From Mariaggregatimicrobium sp964498785 (GTDB taxonomy: Bacteria; Zhuqueibacterota; Zhuqueibacteria; Thermofontimicrobiales; Thiofontviventaceae), in the NCBI GenBank assembly GCA_964498785.1, contig CAZCJL010000142.1:1-16058 (forward strand): DNA of 16,058 bases, given 5' to 3'. Position 1 is the stretch's first letter, and the number at the start of each line of letters is the position of its first letter. Under the pieces are notes generated by a model, which saw only the letters and a program-made list of their open reading frames with translations, was not told the DNA's origin and searched no databases. Of this stretch, positions 1 to 9,039 are shown one piece after another. Both the position numbers and the translations under genes were made by a program.

Positions 1-119
1 TAATCAATAAATTTAAAGAGAATCCGAAAGCTTTGATGCACACCATCAATTATTAAATGGAAACAATGAGTAAATAATAACACGTAAAAAAATATAGTTA
101 TCAAAAAATATCTTGACTT

Positions 120-147
120 TTAACAGTTTATTTTTATTTTTTATTAT
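120..147 (+). promoter_or_regulatory. possible promoter for the 199-3927 gene
   Basis: A TTAACA box (120-125) lies 16 bases before TATTAT (142-147). Both are near sigma-70 -35/-10 consensus and would place the transcript start about 40 bases before the ATG at 199. An overlapping TTGACT at 113-118 has no well-spaced -10. The stretch is very AT-rich, so chance matches are likely and the call is weak. Nothing else recognisable lies in bases 1-198. Confidence 0.3.
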
Positions 148-198
148 AAACGAAACACAAAATGATTTTCTTGAAAAACAACATAAATAACAAATGAT

Positions 199-3100
199 AT
201 GCGATCAATTTACACGTATCTTTTTTCTTTCCGGTTAATTGACGTTGCGCTAATATCGGTTTTATGCATTTTGATTATTTTAATTCGACCCGTTACGTTA
301 AAATCACAATCCAACGATTCAATGAATTCCTCATCAAGAGAGTGTATATATAATGCCACTCAAGTCCCGGATTATATGAGTGAACCTGTGATTGATGGTT
401 TTATTAATGAAGATATCTGGAATTATTCTGAACTCGATTCGTTGCTCTATGGCGGCATTCCGGATGATTTTGAGTCTGTCTGGTCAGATTACACCGATAT
501 TCTTGTCACCTGGCGTGCGGTCTGGAGTCCGCAAACAAATAAATTATATGTCGCAGTAACGGTTCATGACGATGTTAAAGGGACGTTTGATAACAGCAAT
601 TACGAGCAGCGTCACATTTATTGGCCCTGGCGTGATGATTCAATTGAGTTTTTCACAGATGGGGATAGACTTGGGGGATATTATTATTCTTATAATGCGG
701 CACAACGGTGGAGAGTCACCGGTTTAAATGAAAGAAATTTAGGAGATTATCCCACAGATGGCTGTCATCCGTACAATGGGACTGATTTTATAACTGCGGT
801 GCGATACGAATCTGAGAATTTATGGTTTTGTGAAGCAGAATTTTCCATTTACGATTATTTGCCGGACGGTCGTCGTATTTTACAGCCAGGTGATGTTATC
901 GGGTGGGATATCTGGTATAATGATTCGGATGATAGTGTGTATAACGAAAACGTCGGTTTTTATGAACGGGAGCACCAAATCGGGTGGTGTTATAAAGGCG
1001 TCGCGTATAGAGATGCTCAATATTTCGGCGATTTGATGCTGGCAAATCCGTTCAATGCCGCGCCGGATTCGCCAACATTGCTATCTCCGGGAAATGGCGC
1101 TTTTTTGAATACTGCCCAGCCCGGACTTAGCTGGGAAATCCCGTTCGATCCTGATAGCGATTCACTCTGGTTCCATCTGGAAATTGCCACAGACTCGCTG
1201 TTTGAAAATCATATATCAGGAAGCCCTTTTATCAGCAAGTACGATGACAGTGAATTTCTGCCATCGGGTATTGTGAGTCAGAGCGATGATTCCTGTCAAT
1301 TTCAACATCTATTTTCGTTTGATGATGGTTCGTACTGGTGGCGTGTAAAAGCCAGCGATTTCTTTGAATACGGCCCGGTCTCGGAGACCAGAAAATTTAT
1401 CATTGATACAAACGCGCCATCTATCGATTATGTACACTTATTAAATCCGCATTATGGTAAAAATTGGTACGACCGTATTCGTGAATCAACTATTTCATTG
1501 GAAATTCAATACGATGAAGATTGGCCTGAAATTGCTTCTATTGACGCCGGATTATTGAGAGATCCTGAGCCGGAAACTGAATTGCTCGCAGGAGAAAATC
1601 TTAGAATTTCATTTGAGATTGACATTGCTATGGCAATCGATGGCAACTATGTGTTAACGGCCTGTCTGAAAGACCGCGCTGGTAATACTTCGGAAGATAC
1701 TGTCCTGGTGCACATCGATACGACTCCGCCGCAAAATACACGCACGCAATCGCCAGCAATTAGTTCAACGCCAACGTTTACAGTGTCGTGGAGCGGCGGA
1801 ACGGATGGCAATGGCGTTGGACTGGCTGATGAATTTGATGTGTTCGTGGCAATTGACGGTGAATGGAATACATGGAAAAAAAGGTTCGCCGGGAAAAGCG
1901 ATAATTACAATGGTCAGTTTGGTCATTCTTACGCGTTTGAAGCGGTGGCGTATGATTTATTAGGTCATCGGGAGGATTCCACGGGTGTCCCTGAATCTGT
2001 GACAGAGGTGGTATTCAGTATGATTGACACTATTCCCCCCATCGCTCCAATCGATTTAATGGCAAACGGCGCCAATCCCAGTCGCTGGCAAATCAGCAAT
2101 TCATTTATCATTACCTGGCATAATCCGTTCGATCCCAGTAATCTTTCGCATTCATTTTATAAACTGGGGACAGCGCCGGAAAGTAATTTCGATACCACCG
2201 GAACAGCGTCCACAATTCCGCCTTTGAAAATTGAGGCAACTCAGGAATTCGGGCAAATGCTGTATTTATGGTTAATGGACGGCAGCGGCAATATAGACTA
2301 TCAAAATAATGCGGCTGTGAATGTGCGCTATGATGCAACGTCACCGGTGGTTGAAATAACCTGCCCTGCTTATCAGGAAACAAAAAAGGATATCGTTCCG
2401 ATTTGTGCTTCCATTTCTGATATTACGATCAAAGAATTTCAACTGGAATATCGCATGGATTGGGATCAACAGTGGCAGTTTTTATGTAAAAAATCCCTCA
2501 GTCATTCGTGTATAGATTCAACGCTGTTTACCTGGCAGAATTCGATCGATAGCGGAACGGTGCAGTTGAAATTAACTGCTTTTGATAAAAATGGTCTGTC
2601 CGCGGCTGACAGTACGGTTTTTATTTTAGCGAATGACTACTTGCCGCGGCCCACGGCAAAAATACTACGGCCAACAAATCAGGCGTATGTGAACGGATGG
2701 ATGATTATTCTGGGTTATGCGACAGATGATGATTTTTTGAAATACACGCTGCATCTTCACCGGAGCGAGGTGGATAGCTTGCTGGTGGAAAGTGCCATCC
2801 CAAAGCAAAATACCGAATTACATGCATTTGATACACAAAAAGTTCCGGATGGACATTATGATTTAATTTTGAAAGCATGGAACAAGAATTTAATCTATTC
2901 AGTCGATATCGTTTCTATTATTATTGATAACACGCCACCTGTTGCTTACATTATTTCGCCGTCGGCAGATACGATCAGTTGTTCCGTGAAAATTCAGGGT
3001 GTGGCAGAGGATTCAAATCTTCATCAAATGACGTTGCACTATTCTCCGATGGGAGTGACAGAACAGAGCAAATTTATTTTAATTGACAATCAATTCGGAG

Positions 3101-3927
3101 AATGGAATACAATTGATCTCAACGGTTACTATTTGTTGCACCTGACAGTGACCGACCAGGGCGGACTAATGTCCTCTGAATCACGGGCGTTTTATGTAGA
3201 TAACAGGCGATATGAGCCTCAACTTGGATTTACGAAAAGATGTGAAGATGCATTGTTGACGATTTATCCGAACAGTTATCCGCCTGCAATTATTTGTCTG
3301 GAAAAGTTGAATCAGGAAGATATTCAATACGATCCTGAAAAACTGGGGTTGACTGATATTATTTATGAAATTTACTCCAGCAGCGATCAAGCCCATTTTT
3401 ATAAAAAATCATTGTTAACGCTTGATTTCAGTGGCTTGACGCCGGGACATTTCAATGAAGAAAAACTCACAATTTTCAGACAGGACCACGATGTGTGGCA
3501 GCTTGTCGGTGGAACACCGGATATGGAATTAAAAGAGATTAGCACCACAATCGACAGTTTGGGAATTTACGCACTGTGCGAGAATCGTAATGTACACCAA
3601 CGTCTTGAAGATGATATGGAACTCAGTTGTCAGCCACGGGTATTTTCTCCCAATGATCCGAGTGCAGAGAATTCGCTGACAATTTCATTTTTCATGCCGA
3701 CGGCGCAGGAAGTAACCATCCGAATATTCAATCCCTCCGGTCGAATTGTGCGAAATTTGGTTGAGAATAAAAATATCGGTCCCGGCCAAAATGTGGAAAC
3801 ATGGGACGGTATGGATGGCGCCGGACGCTACTGTCGCAGTGGACTTTATATCGTCGTCATTAAATCAGGCTCTTATATGAAGAATCAAACTGTGATGATA
3901 TTAAATAATTCTACTTTGTCACATTAA
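199..3927 (+). CDS. secreted CBM9-like, multi-Ig-domain protein with FlgD-type C-terminal domain
   Basis: This 1242-aa protein begins with a hydrophobic segment (about residues 16-29) that looks like an uncleaved or long signal peptide. Residues about 50-285 resemble a CBM9/DOMON-type carbohydrate-binding beta-sandwich: 'VIDGFINEDIW' near the start, then 'DDSIEFFTDG', and 'GDVIGWDIWYND' towards the end. Residues 288-405 look like a fibronectin III/Ig unit with the 'YWWRVKASD' signature. Five or six further Ig-like units of about 100 residues follow to about 1005, most ending in 'IDTTPP' or 'IDNTPP'. A less clear beta-rich domain covers about 1010-1130. Residues about 1145-1242 match the FlgD-type Ig fold used as a C-terminal module by FCB-group surface proteins ('VTIRIFNPSGRIVRNL', 'WDGMDGAGR', 'SGLYIVVIKSG'). 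No enzyme active site is visible; a surface glycan-binding or structural role is inferred. ATG 199 is the only start that keeps the signal segment, but no Shine-Dalgarno site precedes it, unlike most genes here. Confidence 0.85.
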   Translation: MRSIYTYLFSFRLIDVALISVLCILIILIRPVTLKSQSNDSMNSSSRECIYNATQVPDYMSEPVIDGFINEDIWNYSELDSLLYGGIPDDFESVWSDYTDILVTWRAVWSPQTNKLYVAVTVHDDVKGTFDNSNYEQRHIYWPWRDDSIEFFTDGDRLGGYYYSYNAAQRWRVTGLNERNLGDYPTDGCHPYNGTDFITAVRYESENLWFCEAEFSIYDYLPDGRRILQPGDVIGWDIWYNDSDDSVYNENVGFYEREHQIGWCYKGVAYRDAQYFGDLMLANPFNAAPDSPTLLSPGNGAFLNTAQPGLSWEIPFDPDSDSLWFHLEIATDSLFENHISGSPFISKYDDSEFLPSGIVSQSDDSCQFQHLFSFDDGSYWWRVKASDFFEYGPVSETRKFIIDTNAPSIDYVHLLNPHYGKNWYDRIRESTISLEIQYDEDWPEIASIDAGLLRDPEPETELLAGENLRISFEIDIAMAIDGNYVLTACLKDRAGNTSEDTVLVHIDTTPPQNTRTQSPAISSTPTFTVSWSGGTDGNGVGLADEFDVFVAIDGEWNTWKKRFAGKSDNYNGQFGHSYAFEAVAYDLLGHREDSTGVPESVTEVVFSMIDTIPPIAPIDLMANGANPSRWQISNSFIITWHNPFDPSNLSHSFYKLGTAPESNFDTTGTASTIPPLKIEATQEFGQMLYLWLMDGSGNIDYQNNAAVNVRYDATSPVVEITCPAYQETKKDIVPICASISDITIKEFQLEYRMDWDQQWQFLCKKSLSHSCIDSTLFTWQNSIDSGTVQLKLTAFDKNGLSAADSTVFILANDYLPRPTAKILRPTNQAYVNGWMIILGYATDDDFLKYTLHLHRSEVDSLLVESAIPKQNTELHAFDTQKVPDGHYDLILKAWNKNLIYSVDIVSIIIDNTPPVAYIISPSADTISCSVKIQGVAEDSNLHQMTLHYSPMGVTEQSKFILIDNQFGEWNTIDLNGYYLLHLTVTDQGGLMSSESRAFYVDNRRYEPQLGFTKRCEDALLTIYPNSYPPAIICLEKLNQEDIQYDPEKLGLTDIIYEIYSSSDQAHFYKKSLLTLDFSGLTPGHFNEEKLTIFRQDHDVWQLVGGTPDMELKEISTTIDSLGIYALCENRNVHQRLEDDMELSCQPRVFSPNDPSAENSLTISFFMPTAQEVTIRIFNPSGRIVRNLVENKNIGPGQNVETWDGMDGAGRYCRSGLYIVVIKSGSYMKNQTVMILNNSTLSH

Positions 3928-3938
3928 CAGTAACATGA

Positions 3939-4059
3939 TGTCATTCCGGCTGTAGCGGAGCGGAATGCCGAAATTTCCTTTAATTCAGAACAGGTTTGTG
4001 CATCTGAAAGGGCTGGGAGATTCCGGTATTTGCTAAAAAACAGCAAAACCGGAATGACA
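3939..4059. repeat. intergenic inverted-repeat element (MITE/REP-like)
   Basis: TGTCATTCCGG (3939-3949) is repeated as its exact reverse complement CCGGAATGACA (4049-4059), giving 11-bp perfect termini around 99 bases with no ORF. The inner right side (4023-4052) can itself fold: CCGGT-A-TTTGCT pairs with AGCAAAACCGG around an A-rich loop, with one bulged base. GTCATTCC/GGAATGAC termini of this kind recur in dispersed non-coding repeats of many bacterial genomes. There is no U-tract after the hairpin, so it is not a good intrinsic terminator. Only one copy is present here, so dispersal cannot be shown from this window. Confidence 0.55.
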
Positions 4060-4120
4060 GTTGTTCACTTTTGTTAAATCTGACAAAGTCGAGATAATTA
4101 GGGGAAATTTTAACGATCCA

Positions 4121-4134
4121 GGGAGTTGCTCATG
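4121..4134 (+). promoter_or_regulatory. ribosome binding site that fixes the GH9 start at ATG 4132
   Basis: GGGAG (4121-4125) sits 6 bases before ATG 4132 but directly abuts the in-frame TTG at 4126, leaving no spacer. The ATG, two codons further in, is therefore the better start. Confidence 0.75.
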
Positions 4135-6636
4135 CATTTGTGGAACAGATTTAACATTCGAATTTTGGTGGTAGTTTTCGCTCTGACCGTTATTCCAGTC
4201 ACAACAGTTTCCGGAGAATGGGTGATCACGGAAACGGAATATCTGCAATCACCCTGTATTTCCGTTCTTGTGTATCATAACCTCTATCCGGTGGGGAAAC
4301 AGGGCGGAATTGAAATCATTCAGCATGACAAGCGGGTGGCAACGAATGGGAATATCCATCTGATACGAAAACAGCCTGCGCCAACTGAAAAAATTATGAG
4401 CCAGCCCATCCCGCGAATCGACAATCCGGAACGCATCGTCGATCGTGCATCAAACCGGATTGAAATTCCGTTTTTCTACCCGGATATTAAAGTCCGGTGT
4501 CATTTGCTCATCACCCCGCTGGGCGATAATGATTTTGAAATTCGCTTAAATTTTGAAGATACCGTCGATGTGTCGTTGATAGAAGAGTTATCGTTTCAAA
4601 TGGAATTTTACCCTGAATATTACAAAGGAAAAAGTTACATTACCGGGAATAAATCCGGCGTGTTTCCCCATATTCTCACTTCTGACATTGTAAAAAAAGA
4701 TGGTGAAATGGTCCTTACAACAATGGCCACAGGGAAACGAATGAATTTGGCTGTGGAATCGCCTGAATTTGGTATGGCGATTGAATCGAAGGGCAATCCT
4801 GTTGAACTTATTGATCAGCGCCAGGGCGCATTGCGGGAATGGTTCGCCATAAAAGTGAACGCGGATTTATCCAAACGCCAAAAAGCGATTCATCTTGTTT
4901 TTAAACCAAATACGATTGATGGCTGGATGCGCCCACCGGTCATCGCCCATTCACAGGTCGGCTATCATCCGGCGCAAACGAAACGGGCGATTTTGGAACT
5001 GGATTCTCGAATAGAAAAATTCGATCAGGCAAAATTGATACAGCTAACCGAACAGGGAGAAAAGATCGTACTCAGCAAAGTCCCTGAAAAGTGGGGAAAT
5101 TATTACAGGTATCTGTATGGAATTTTCGATTTTTCATCGATTCAGAAAGAGGGTGTTTATCAGATTGAATATGGAAATGTAAAAACTACGCCATTCCGCA
5201 TTTCCGGAGATGTCTATCAACAGGGCGTGTGGCAGCCATCGTTATTAGTCTTTTTACCGGTACAAATGTGTCACGTTAGCGTAAAAGACCGCGAACGGTT
5301 ATGGCATGGCTTGTGTCATAAAGACGACGGATTGCAGGCGCCGGCGCCGCTACCATTTTATGACGGATACAGACAATCCGATCAGACGGAAACCCGGTTT
5401 GCGCCAAATACCACAATTCCCGGAATGAACCAGGGCGGCTGGCACGACGCCGGCGATGATGATGTGAATACCGGTTCATCCGGTCGGGCGACTTACCACC
5501 TTGCGCTGACGTATGAGGAATTTAAACCGCTCATCGATCAGACAACTGTGGATATGGAGAACAATCGTGTGCATCTTCATCAACCGGACGGAATAGCGGA
5601 TATGTTGCAGCAAATTAAACATGGGGTTGATTTTCTGCTGGCGCAATACCGGGTGTCTGATCACAGCTTTGTGGGGGTGATCAGCAAAGATTGGGAAACC
5701 TATTTGCAGGAAGGTCAATGGGGGCACATGACAGATAATTTTTTCCACAATCCGCAACTGCCGCCTGATTCCTGTGACGGAAAGCATTCCGGTCGATTTG
5801 ACGATCGTTACATTTTTACGAATAAAGATAGCAGGCGGGAATATGCTGTGATCACCTACCTTGCAGCAGCCTCCCGCGCATTACAAAACAACTATGAAGA
5901 CATTTCATCGGAATGTTTAACCACGGCGAAACGGATTTGGTCGTATGAAGAAAACCACGAGCCCGTATTCTATCCATCCGTCGGAACTCCCCGAAATCTT
6001 GTTGAACAGCGAACGAACGCCGCGGTTGAACTTTATCTGACAACCGACGATAAATCCTATCTCTCCGCAATTGTTCAAAATAGAGAGGCGGTATTTAAAG
6101 ATATTTCCGGTACTGCGTGGACAATTAGCCGCGTCATTGAAAAGATCGATGATCCGGCATTTAAGGCTGAGTTTGAAAAACATCTCGTTTCATACCGGGA
6201 TTCACTTCAGAAAAAACTAACAGCAAATCCGTTTGGAGTTTTCTATGAGCCGCAGGTCTGGGGATTCGGATGGGATATTCTCTGGGGAATTTATACGCAC
6301 TATTATCTCGTCAAGCAGTATCCGGATATTTTCTCCCTGCAACCATTGGAAGATGCTGTCCATTATTCACTGGGCGCCCATGCTGCGTCCAGTCTGTCGT
6401 TGGTGTCCGGTGTGGGCGCGCATAAGCCTATTCCGGCATTTGGAATGAATCGCAGCGATTATTCATACACACCGGGCGGATTATATTCCGGTGTCAATTT
6501 AGTCCGACCGGATTTTCCGGAGTTGAAATCCGATCATCCTTACCTCTGGCAGCAATCGGAATATATTGTGTTTGGCGCCACGCCATTTATTTTTGCAGTG
6601 CTGGCTGTGGATCATTTTCTGAATCAAACTGAATAA
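4132..6636 (+). CDS. secreted glycoside hydrolase family 9 enzyme (endoglucanase-like)
   Basis: Predicted to cleave beta-glucan or a related polysaccharide after export. The 834-aa product has a signal peptide (about residues 1-28). It continues with an unassigned beta-rich N-terminal region (about 29-265) and a CelD_N-type Ig-like domain (about 267-365) with the typical 'SQVGYHP' opening. The (alpha/alpha)6 catalytic domain follows. The family motif 'GGWHDAGD' places the nucleophile/base aspartates at D439 and D442. The late catalytic segment is divergent: 'QQSEYIVFGATPF' puts the presumed acid at E810, instead of the usual NE-x5-NA. 'VSGVGAHKP' (about 755-765) and 'PGGLYSGVN' correspond to the conserved late GH9 loops, but the usual PHHR is not evident. 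There is no C-terminal sorting domain or carbohydrate-binding module, so a periplasmic location is possible. Substrate cannot be told from sequence. Start chosen for GGGAG at 6-base spacing. Confidence 0.88.
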   Translation: MHLWNRFNIRILVVVFALTVIPVTTVSGEWVITETEYLQSPCISVLVYHNLYPVGKQGGIEIIQHDKRVATNGNIHLIRKQPAPTEKIMSQPIPRIDNPERIVDRASNRIEIPFFYPDIKVRCHLLITPLGDNDFEIRLNFEDTVDVSLIEELSFQMEFYPEYYKGKSYITGNKSGVFPHILTSDIVKKDGEMVLTTMATGKRMNLAVESPEFGMAIESKGNPVELIDQRQGALREWFAIKVNADLSKRQKAIHLVFKPNTIDGWMRPPVIAHSQVGYHPAQTKRAILELDSRIEKFDQAKLIQLTEQGEKIVLSKVPEKWGNYYRYLYGIFDFSSIQKEGVYQIEYGNVKTTPFRISGDVYQQGVWQPSLLVFLPVQMCHVSVKDRERLWHGLCHKDDGLQAPAPLPFYDGYRQSDQTETRFAPNTTIPGMNQGGWHDAGDDDVNTGSSGRATYHLALTYEEFKPLIDQTTVDMENNRVHLHQPDGIADMLQQIKHGVDFLLAQYRVSDHSFVGVISKDWETYLQEGQWGHMTDNFFHNPQLPPDSCDGKHSGRFDDRYIFTNKDSRREYAVITYLAAASRALQNNYEDISSECLTTAKRIWSYEENHEPVFYPSVGTPRNLVEQRTNAAVELYLTTDDKSYLSAIVQNREAVFKDISGTAWTISRVIEKIDDPAFKAEFEKHLVSYRDSLQKKLTANPFGVFYEPQVWGFGWDILWGIYTHYYLVKQYPDIFSLQPLEDAVHYSLGAHAASSLSLVSGVGAHKPIPAFGMNRSDYSYTPGGLYSGVNLVRPDFPELKSDHPYLWQQSEYIVFGATPFIFAVLAVDHFLNQTE

Positions 6637-6773
6637 ATTATTCTTGGAAATGGAATGGATTGATAAAAGAGTACACCACCGACGGAACTCATTTGACGGC
6701 AGAAGGATATGCCGTGTGGGCAAATGTCCTGAAAATCTTTATTAATGAAAATAAATCAGTTTTTAAAGAATGA
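6633..6773 (+). pseudogene. C-terminal remnant of an SGNH/GDSL-type hydrolase
   Basis: The frame from 6633 to the TGA at 6771-6773 encodes 46 residues, including 'YTTDGTHLTAEGYAVWANVL'. This is the block V signature of SGNH/GDSL esterases: D-x-x-H carries the catalytic Asp (codon 6681) and His (codon 6690), followed by the amphipathic last helix. The blocks with the catalytic Ser, Gly and Asn are absent. The frame is closed upstream by TGA 6630-6632, inside the end of the GH9 gene. No ATG or GTG starts it; the only candidate start is TTG 6660, which would give 37 residues. It is read as what is left after deletion of the 5' part of an esterase gene next to the GH9 gene. An acetyl-esterase beside a glycoside hydrolase would fit a polysaccharide-degradation locus. 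A small functional peptide is a less likely alternative. Confidence 0.7.
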
Positions 6774-6803
6774 TTATCTCCATTTAAATTCGGAGCAATT
6801 AAG

Positions 6804-9020
6804 ATGAGAAAGAAATTATCACGGCGTGTTTCACGGAAGGGAACGGTGAGGGAGTCAGCCGTTGCTGTTATCCCGAAATGGGATGAAGGCAGCCGCGATA
6901 TTTTCCTATTATTCACTCTCATTCTGATGATAATTTCATTTCAAACAGTTACCGCTCAGTATTCGAATATTCGCAATCCGATGTTTGTTGGCGCGCGCCC
7001 AATGGCGATGGGGGAGACGTTTGTCGGAATCGCTGATGATGCCAACGCGATTTACTGGAATACAGCCGGTACAGCGAGAATAGAACGTTATGAATTTCAT
7101 TTCATGCACGCCAATTTGTTCAATACCGGAATCGCGAATAACTATTTTGCCGCGCTTCTGCCTGGTTTTCTGTTTCTGCCAAACTCCCGCACATTTACCT
7201 TCGGATTTGACTGGTTTAATGTCGGTTATGAAGATAATGAGCTTGATTTTTCACAACATAATATTTCATTTTCAACAGGGGTTCTGCTGCACCGGTGGTT
7301 TAGTATTGGCGCGAAATTTAAATATTTGACTACATCTGCAAGCCTGGAAAATGTTGTTGAGGGAAAGGCGTATGGGTTAGGAATGGATGTTGGCGCGCTG
7401 GTTGTGCTCGCGAATCGATTTAAAATTGGTGTGGCAGCGTATGATTTCAATGACACAAAATTACGGTATAAAAACGGTGCCAGAGAAACAGCGTTTCCGA
7501 TGAGCATCCGCTATGGCTGTTCCTATGAACTGAGTGATTTGTGGATTTTTCGGAAGCCGTTAATCGCCCTGGATTTTGATGATCGCATTCATCTGGGCGC
7601 AGAAATATGGCTGAAAAATTCATTGGCGCTGCGCGGAGGTATTCAAAAGGATCAATTTGAGAATGGTGAAAATGAGGCGATCTTTTCATTTGGACTTGGG
7701 TTTCGATACAAGTTTTTTCAGGCGGATTATGCATTCACCAATTCACCATTTCTGGAAAATACAAACCGATTTTCCCTGTCTTTAAATTTCAACCTTCCGA
7801 AATCGCCGGTAAAAATCAGATCTGTGGAAGTACGAGATATTTACGCATCTCAATTTATCAGCCATGAAACCGATACCTGCGCTGTGGTAGATGTCTCTTG
7901 CGAAGGGATTAAATCAATTGTATGTAAATTGGAATTCGATGAAAAAAAATTCGGTATCACATCTGAAAAAATATTTAAAATTGATCCGAAAATTGAAATC
8001 ACAAAACGAGTTGTTCTCTTTCCGACGCTGTCCAATAAAATACTGAACGATTCGCAGCAAGATGGTAGCTGGACCAGCGCAAAAATCACCCTGAAACCTA
8101 AAACAGTTCTTGGCACGCAAAACGTGGAAGAAACAACGCCTCGTTTTCTTGTTTATGGTATGGGAACAATCAACTGGGGGCATGGAACAGAGTCTGCTGC
8201 CGCGTTTATTACGACGCAGGATAATCTGGTGGAGCAGGTTGCAAGTCAGGCGCAGGAATTTTATATCAGAAATCAGGAATCGCTGCTGTTCAATAAAAAT
8301 ATTTCACTGGCAGCGCATTTGTTCAACCTGCTGGGGAAATATGGGATTCGATATCGCATTGATCCGAATACGCCATTTGCCAAATACCAACGGGAGTTGG
8401 ATACGATTCAGTATCCGGGTCAATTGCTAAAAAAACGCCAGGGTGATTGTGATGACGCCACTGTGCTATTCGCGGCGTTGCTTGAAAATCTTGGCATTCG
8501 CACCGCGTTGGTTGATGTTCCCAAACATATTTTTTTGATGTTTGATACCGGAATCCACGAGCGTCACCAGTTGAAATTATGTATCCCGAACGAGCTGTAT
8601 GTTATTTATGATAACCACGTGTGGCTCCCTGTTGAGACGACACTTTATGGGCAGCGCTTCTGGCGGGCGTGTGAAATTGGCGCGGCGCAATTTAACTCGT
8701 TTGAGCGAAATGAGCAGTTGAAAATTAGCGACGTCCATGCAGCCTGGTCCAGGTATCGCCCATTAAAACGAAATGACGATGCTGACATCCTGAATTTACC
8801 GGAATGGGACGACGTTGAAAAGGACTATGCTAACGAAGTCAAAATGATTAAAGACGTTCAACGTGATTTCCTGGAAAATAACTACTATTCTCCGCTGAGG
8901 CAAAATCCTGATGATATTGCCAGAAGAAATGAACTCGCATTCATCCTGTATTTGCAGGGCAGAAAGGACGATGCCCGGCGCATGTTTCAGGAAATTTTAC
9001 CCAAATCTGCCGATTTCTGA
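6804..9020 (+). CDS. PorV-like outer-membrane barrel fused to a transglutaminase-like domain
   Basis: The 738-aa protein has a basic 31-residue N-terminus, then a hydrophobic signal core (about 33-47) ending near 'TVTAQ'. Residues about 55-335 match the PorV/PorQ (UPF0164-like) barrel family: 'GARPMAMGETFVGIADDANAIYWN' opens it and alternating beta-strands with aromatic ends follow. Residues about 340-445 form a beta-rich linker domain. Residues about 450-640 look transglutaminase-like, with a complete candidate triad: C549 in 'QGDCDDATVL', H575 in 'PKHIFLMFD', and E611 in 'WLPVETT', in place of the usual Asp. The C-terminal 60 residues are helical and TPR-like. PorV-family barrels act at the outer membrane in type IX secretion and related surface traffic; transglutaminase-like domains are often cysteine peptidases or amidases. 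The joint function is unknown. ATG 6804 has GGAG at 8 bases. GTG 6846, preceded by GGAAGG, is an alternative giving a shorter n-region. Function on periplasmic or surface proteins is inferred. Confidence 0.8.
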   Translation: MRKKLSRRVSRKGTVRESAVAVIPKWDEGSRDIFLLFTLILMIISFQTVTAQYSNIRNPMFVGARPMAMGETFVGIADDANAIYWNTAGTARIERYEFHFMHANLFNTGIANNYFAALLPGFLFLPNSRTFTFGFDWFNVGYEDNELDFSQHNISFSTGVLLHRWFSIGAKFKYLTTSASLENVVEGKAYGLGMDVGALVVLANRFKIGVAAYDFNDTKLRYKNGARETAFPMSIRYGCSYELSDLWIFRKPLIALDFDDRIHLGAEIWLKNSLALRGGIQKDQFENGENEAIFSFGLGFRYKFFQADYAFTNSPFLENTNRFSLSLNFNLPKSPVKIRSVEVRDIYASQFISHETDTCAVVDVSCEGIKSIVCKLEFDEKKFGITSEKIFKIDPKIEITKRVVLFPTLSNKILNDSQQDGSWTSAKITLKPKTVLGTQNVEETTPRFLVYGMGTINWGHGTESAAAFITTQDNLVEQVASQAQEFYIRNQESLLFNKNISLAAHLFNLLGKYGIRYRIDPNTPFAKYQRELDTIQYPGQLLKKRQGDCDDATVLFAALLENLGIRTALVDVPKHIFLMFDTGIHERHQLKLCIPNELYVIYDNHVWLPVETTLYGQRFWRACEIGAAQFNSFERNEQLKISDVHAAWSRYRPLKRNDDADILNLPEWDDVEKDYANEVKMIKDVQRDFLENNYYSPLRQNPDDIARRNELAFILYLQGRKDDARRMFQEILPKSADF

Positions 9021-9039
9021 AATATTCATAAAATAGTGT

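Noticed and set aside
3..56. Short open frame ending in TAA that could be the tail of an upstream gene
   Set aside because: Only 17 residues with no recognisable motif; it cannot be supported from this window.
4023..4052. Hairpin as a terminator for the 199-3927 gene
   Set aside because: The stem has a bulge and is followed by AATGACAG rather than a T-run; it is better explained as part of the inverted-repeat element.
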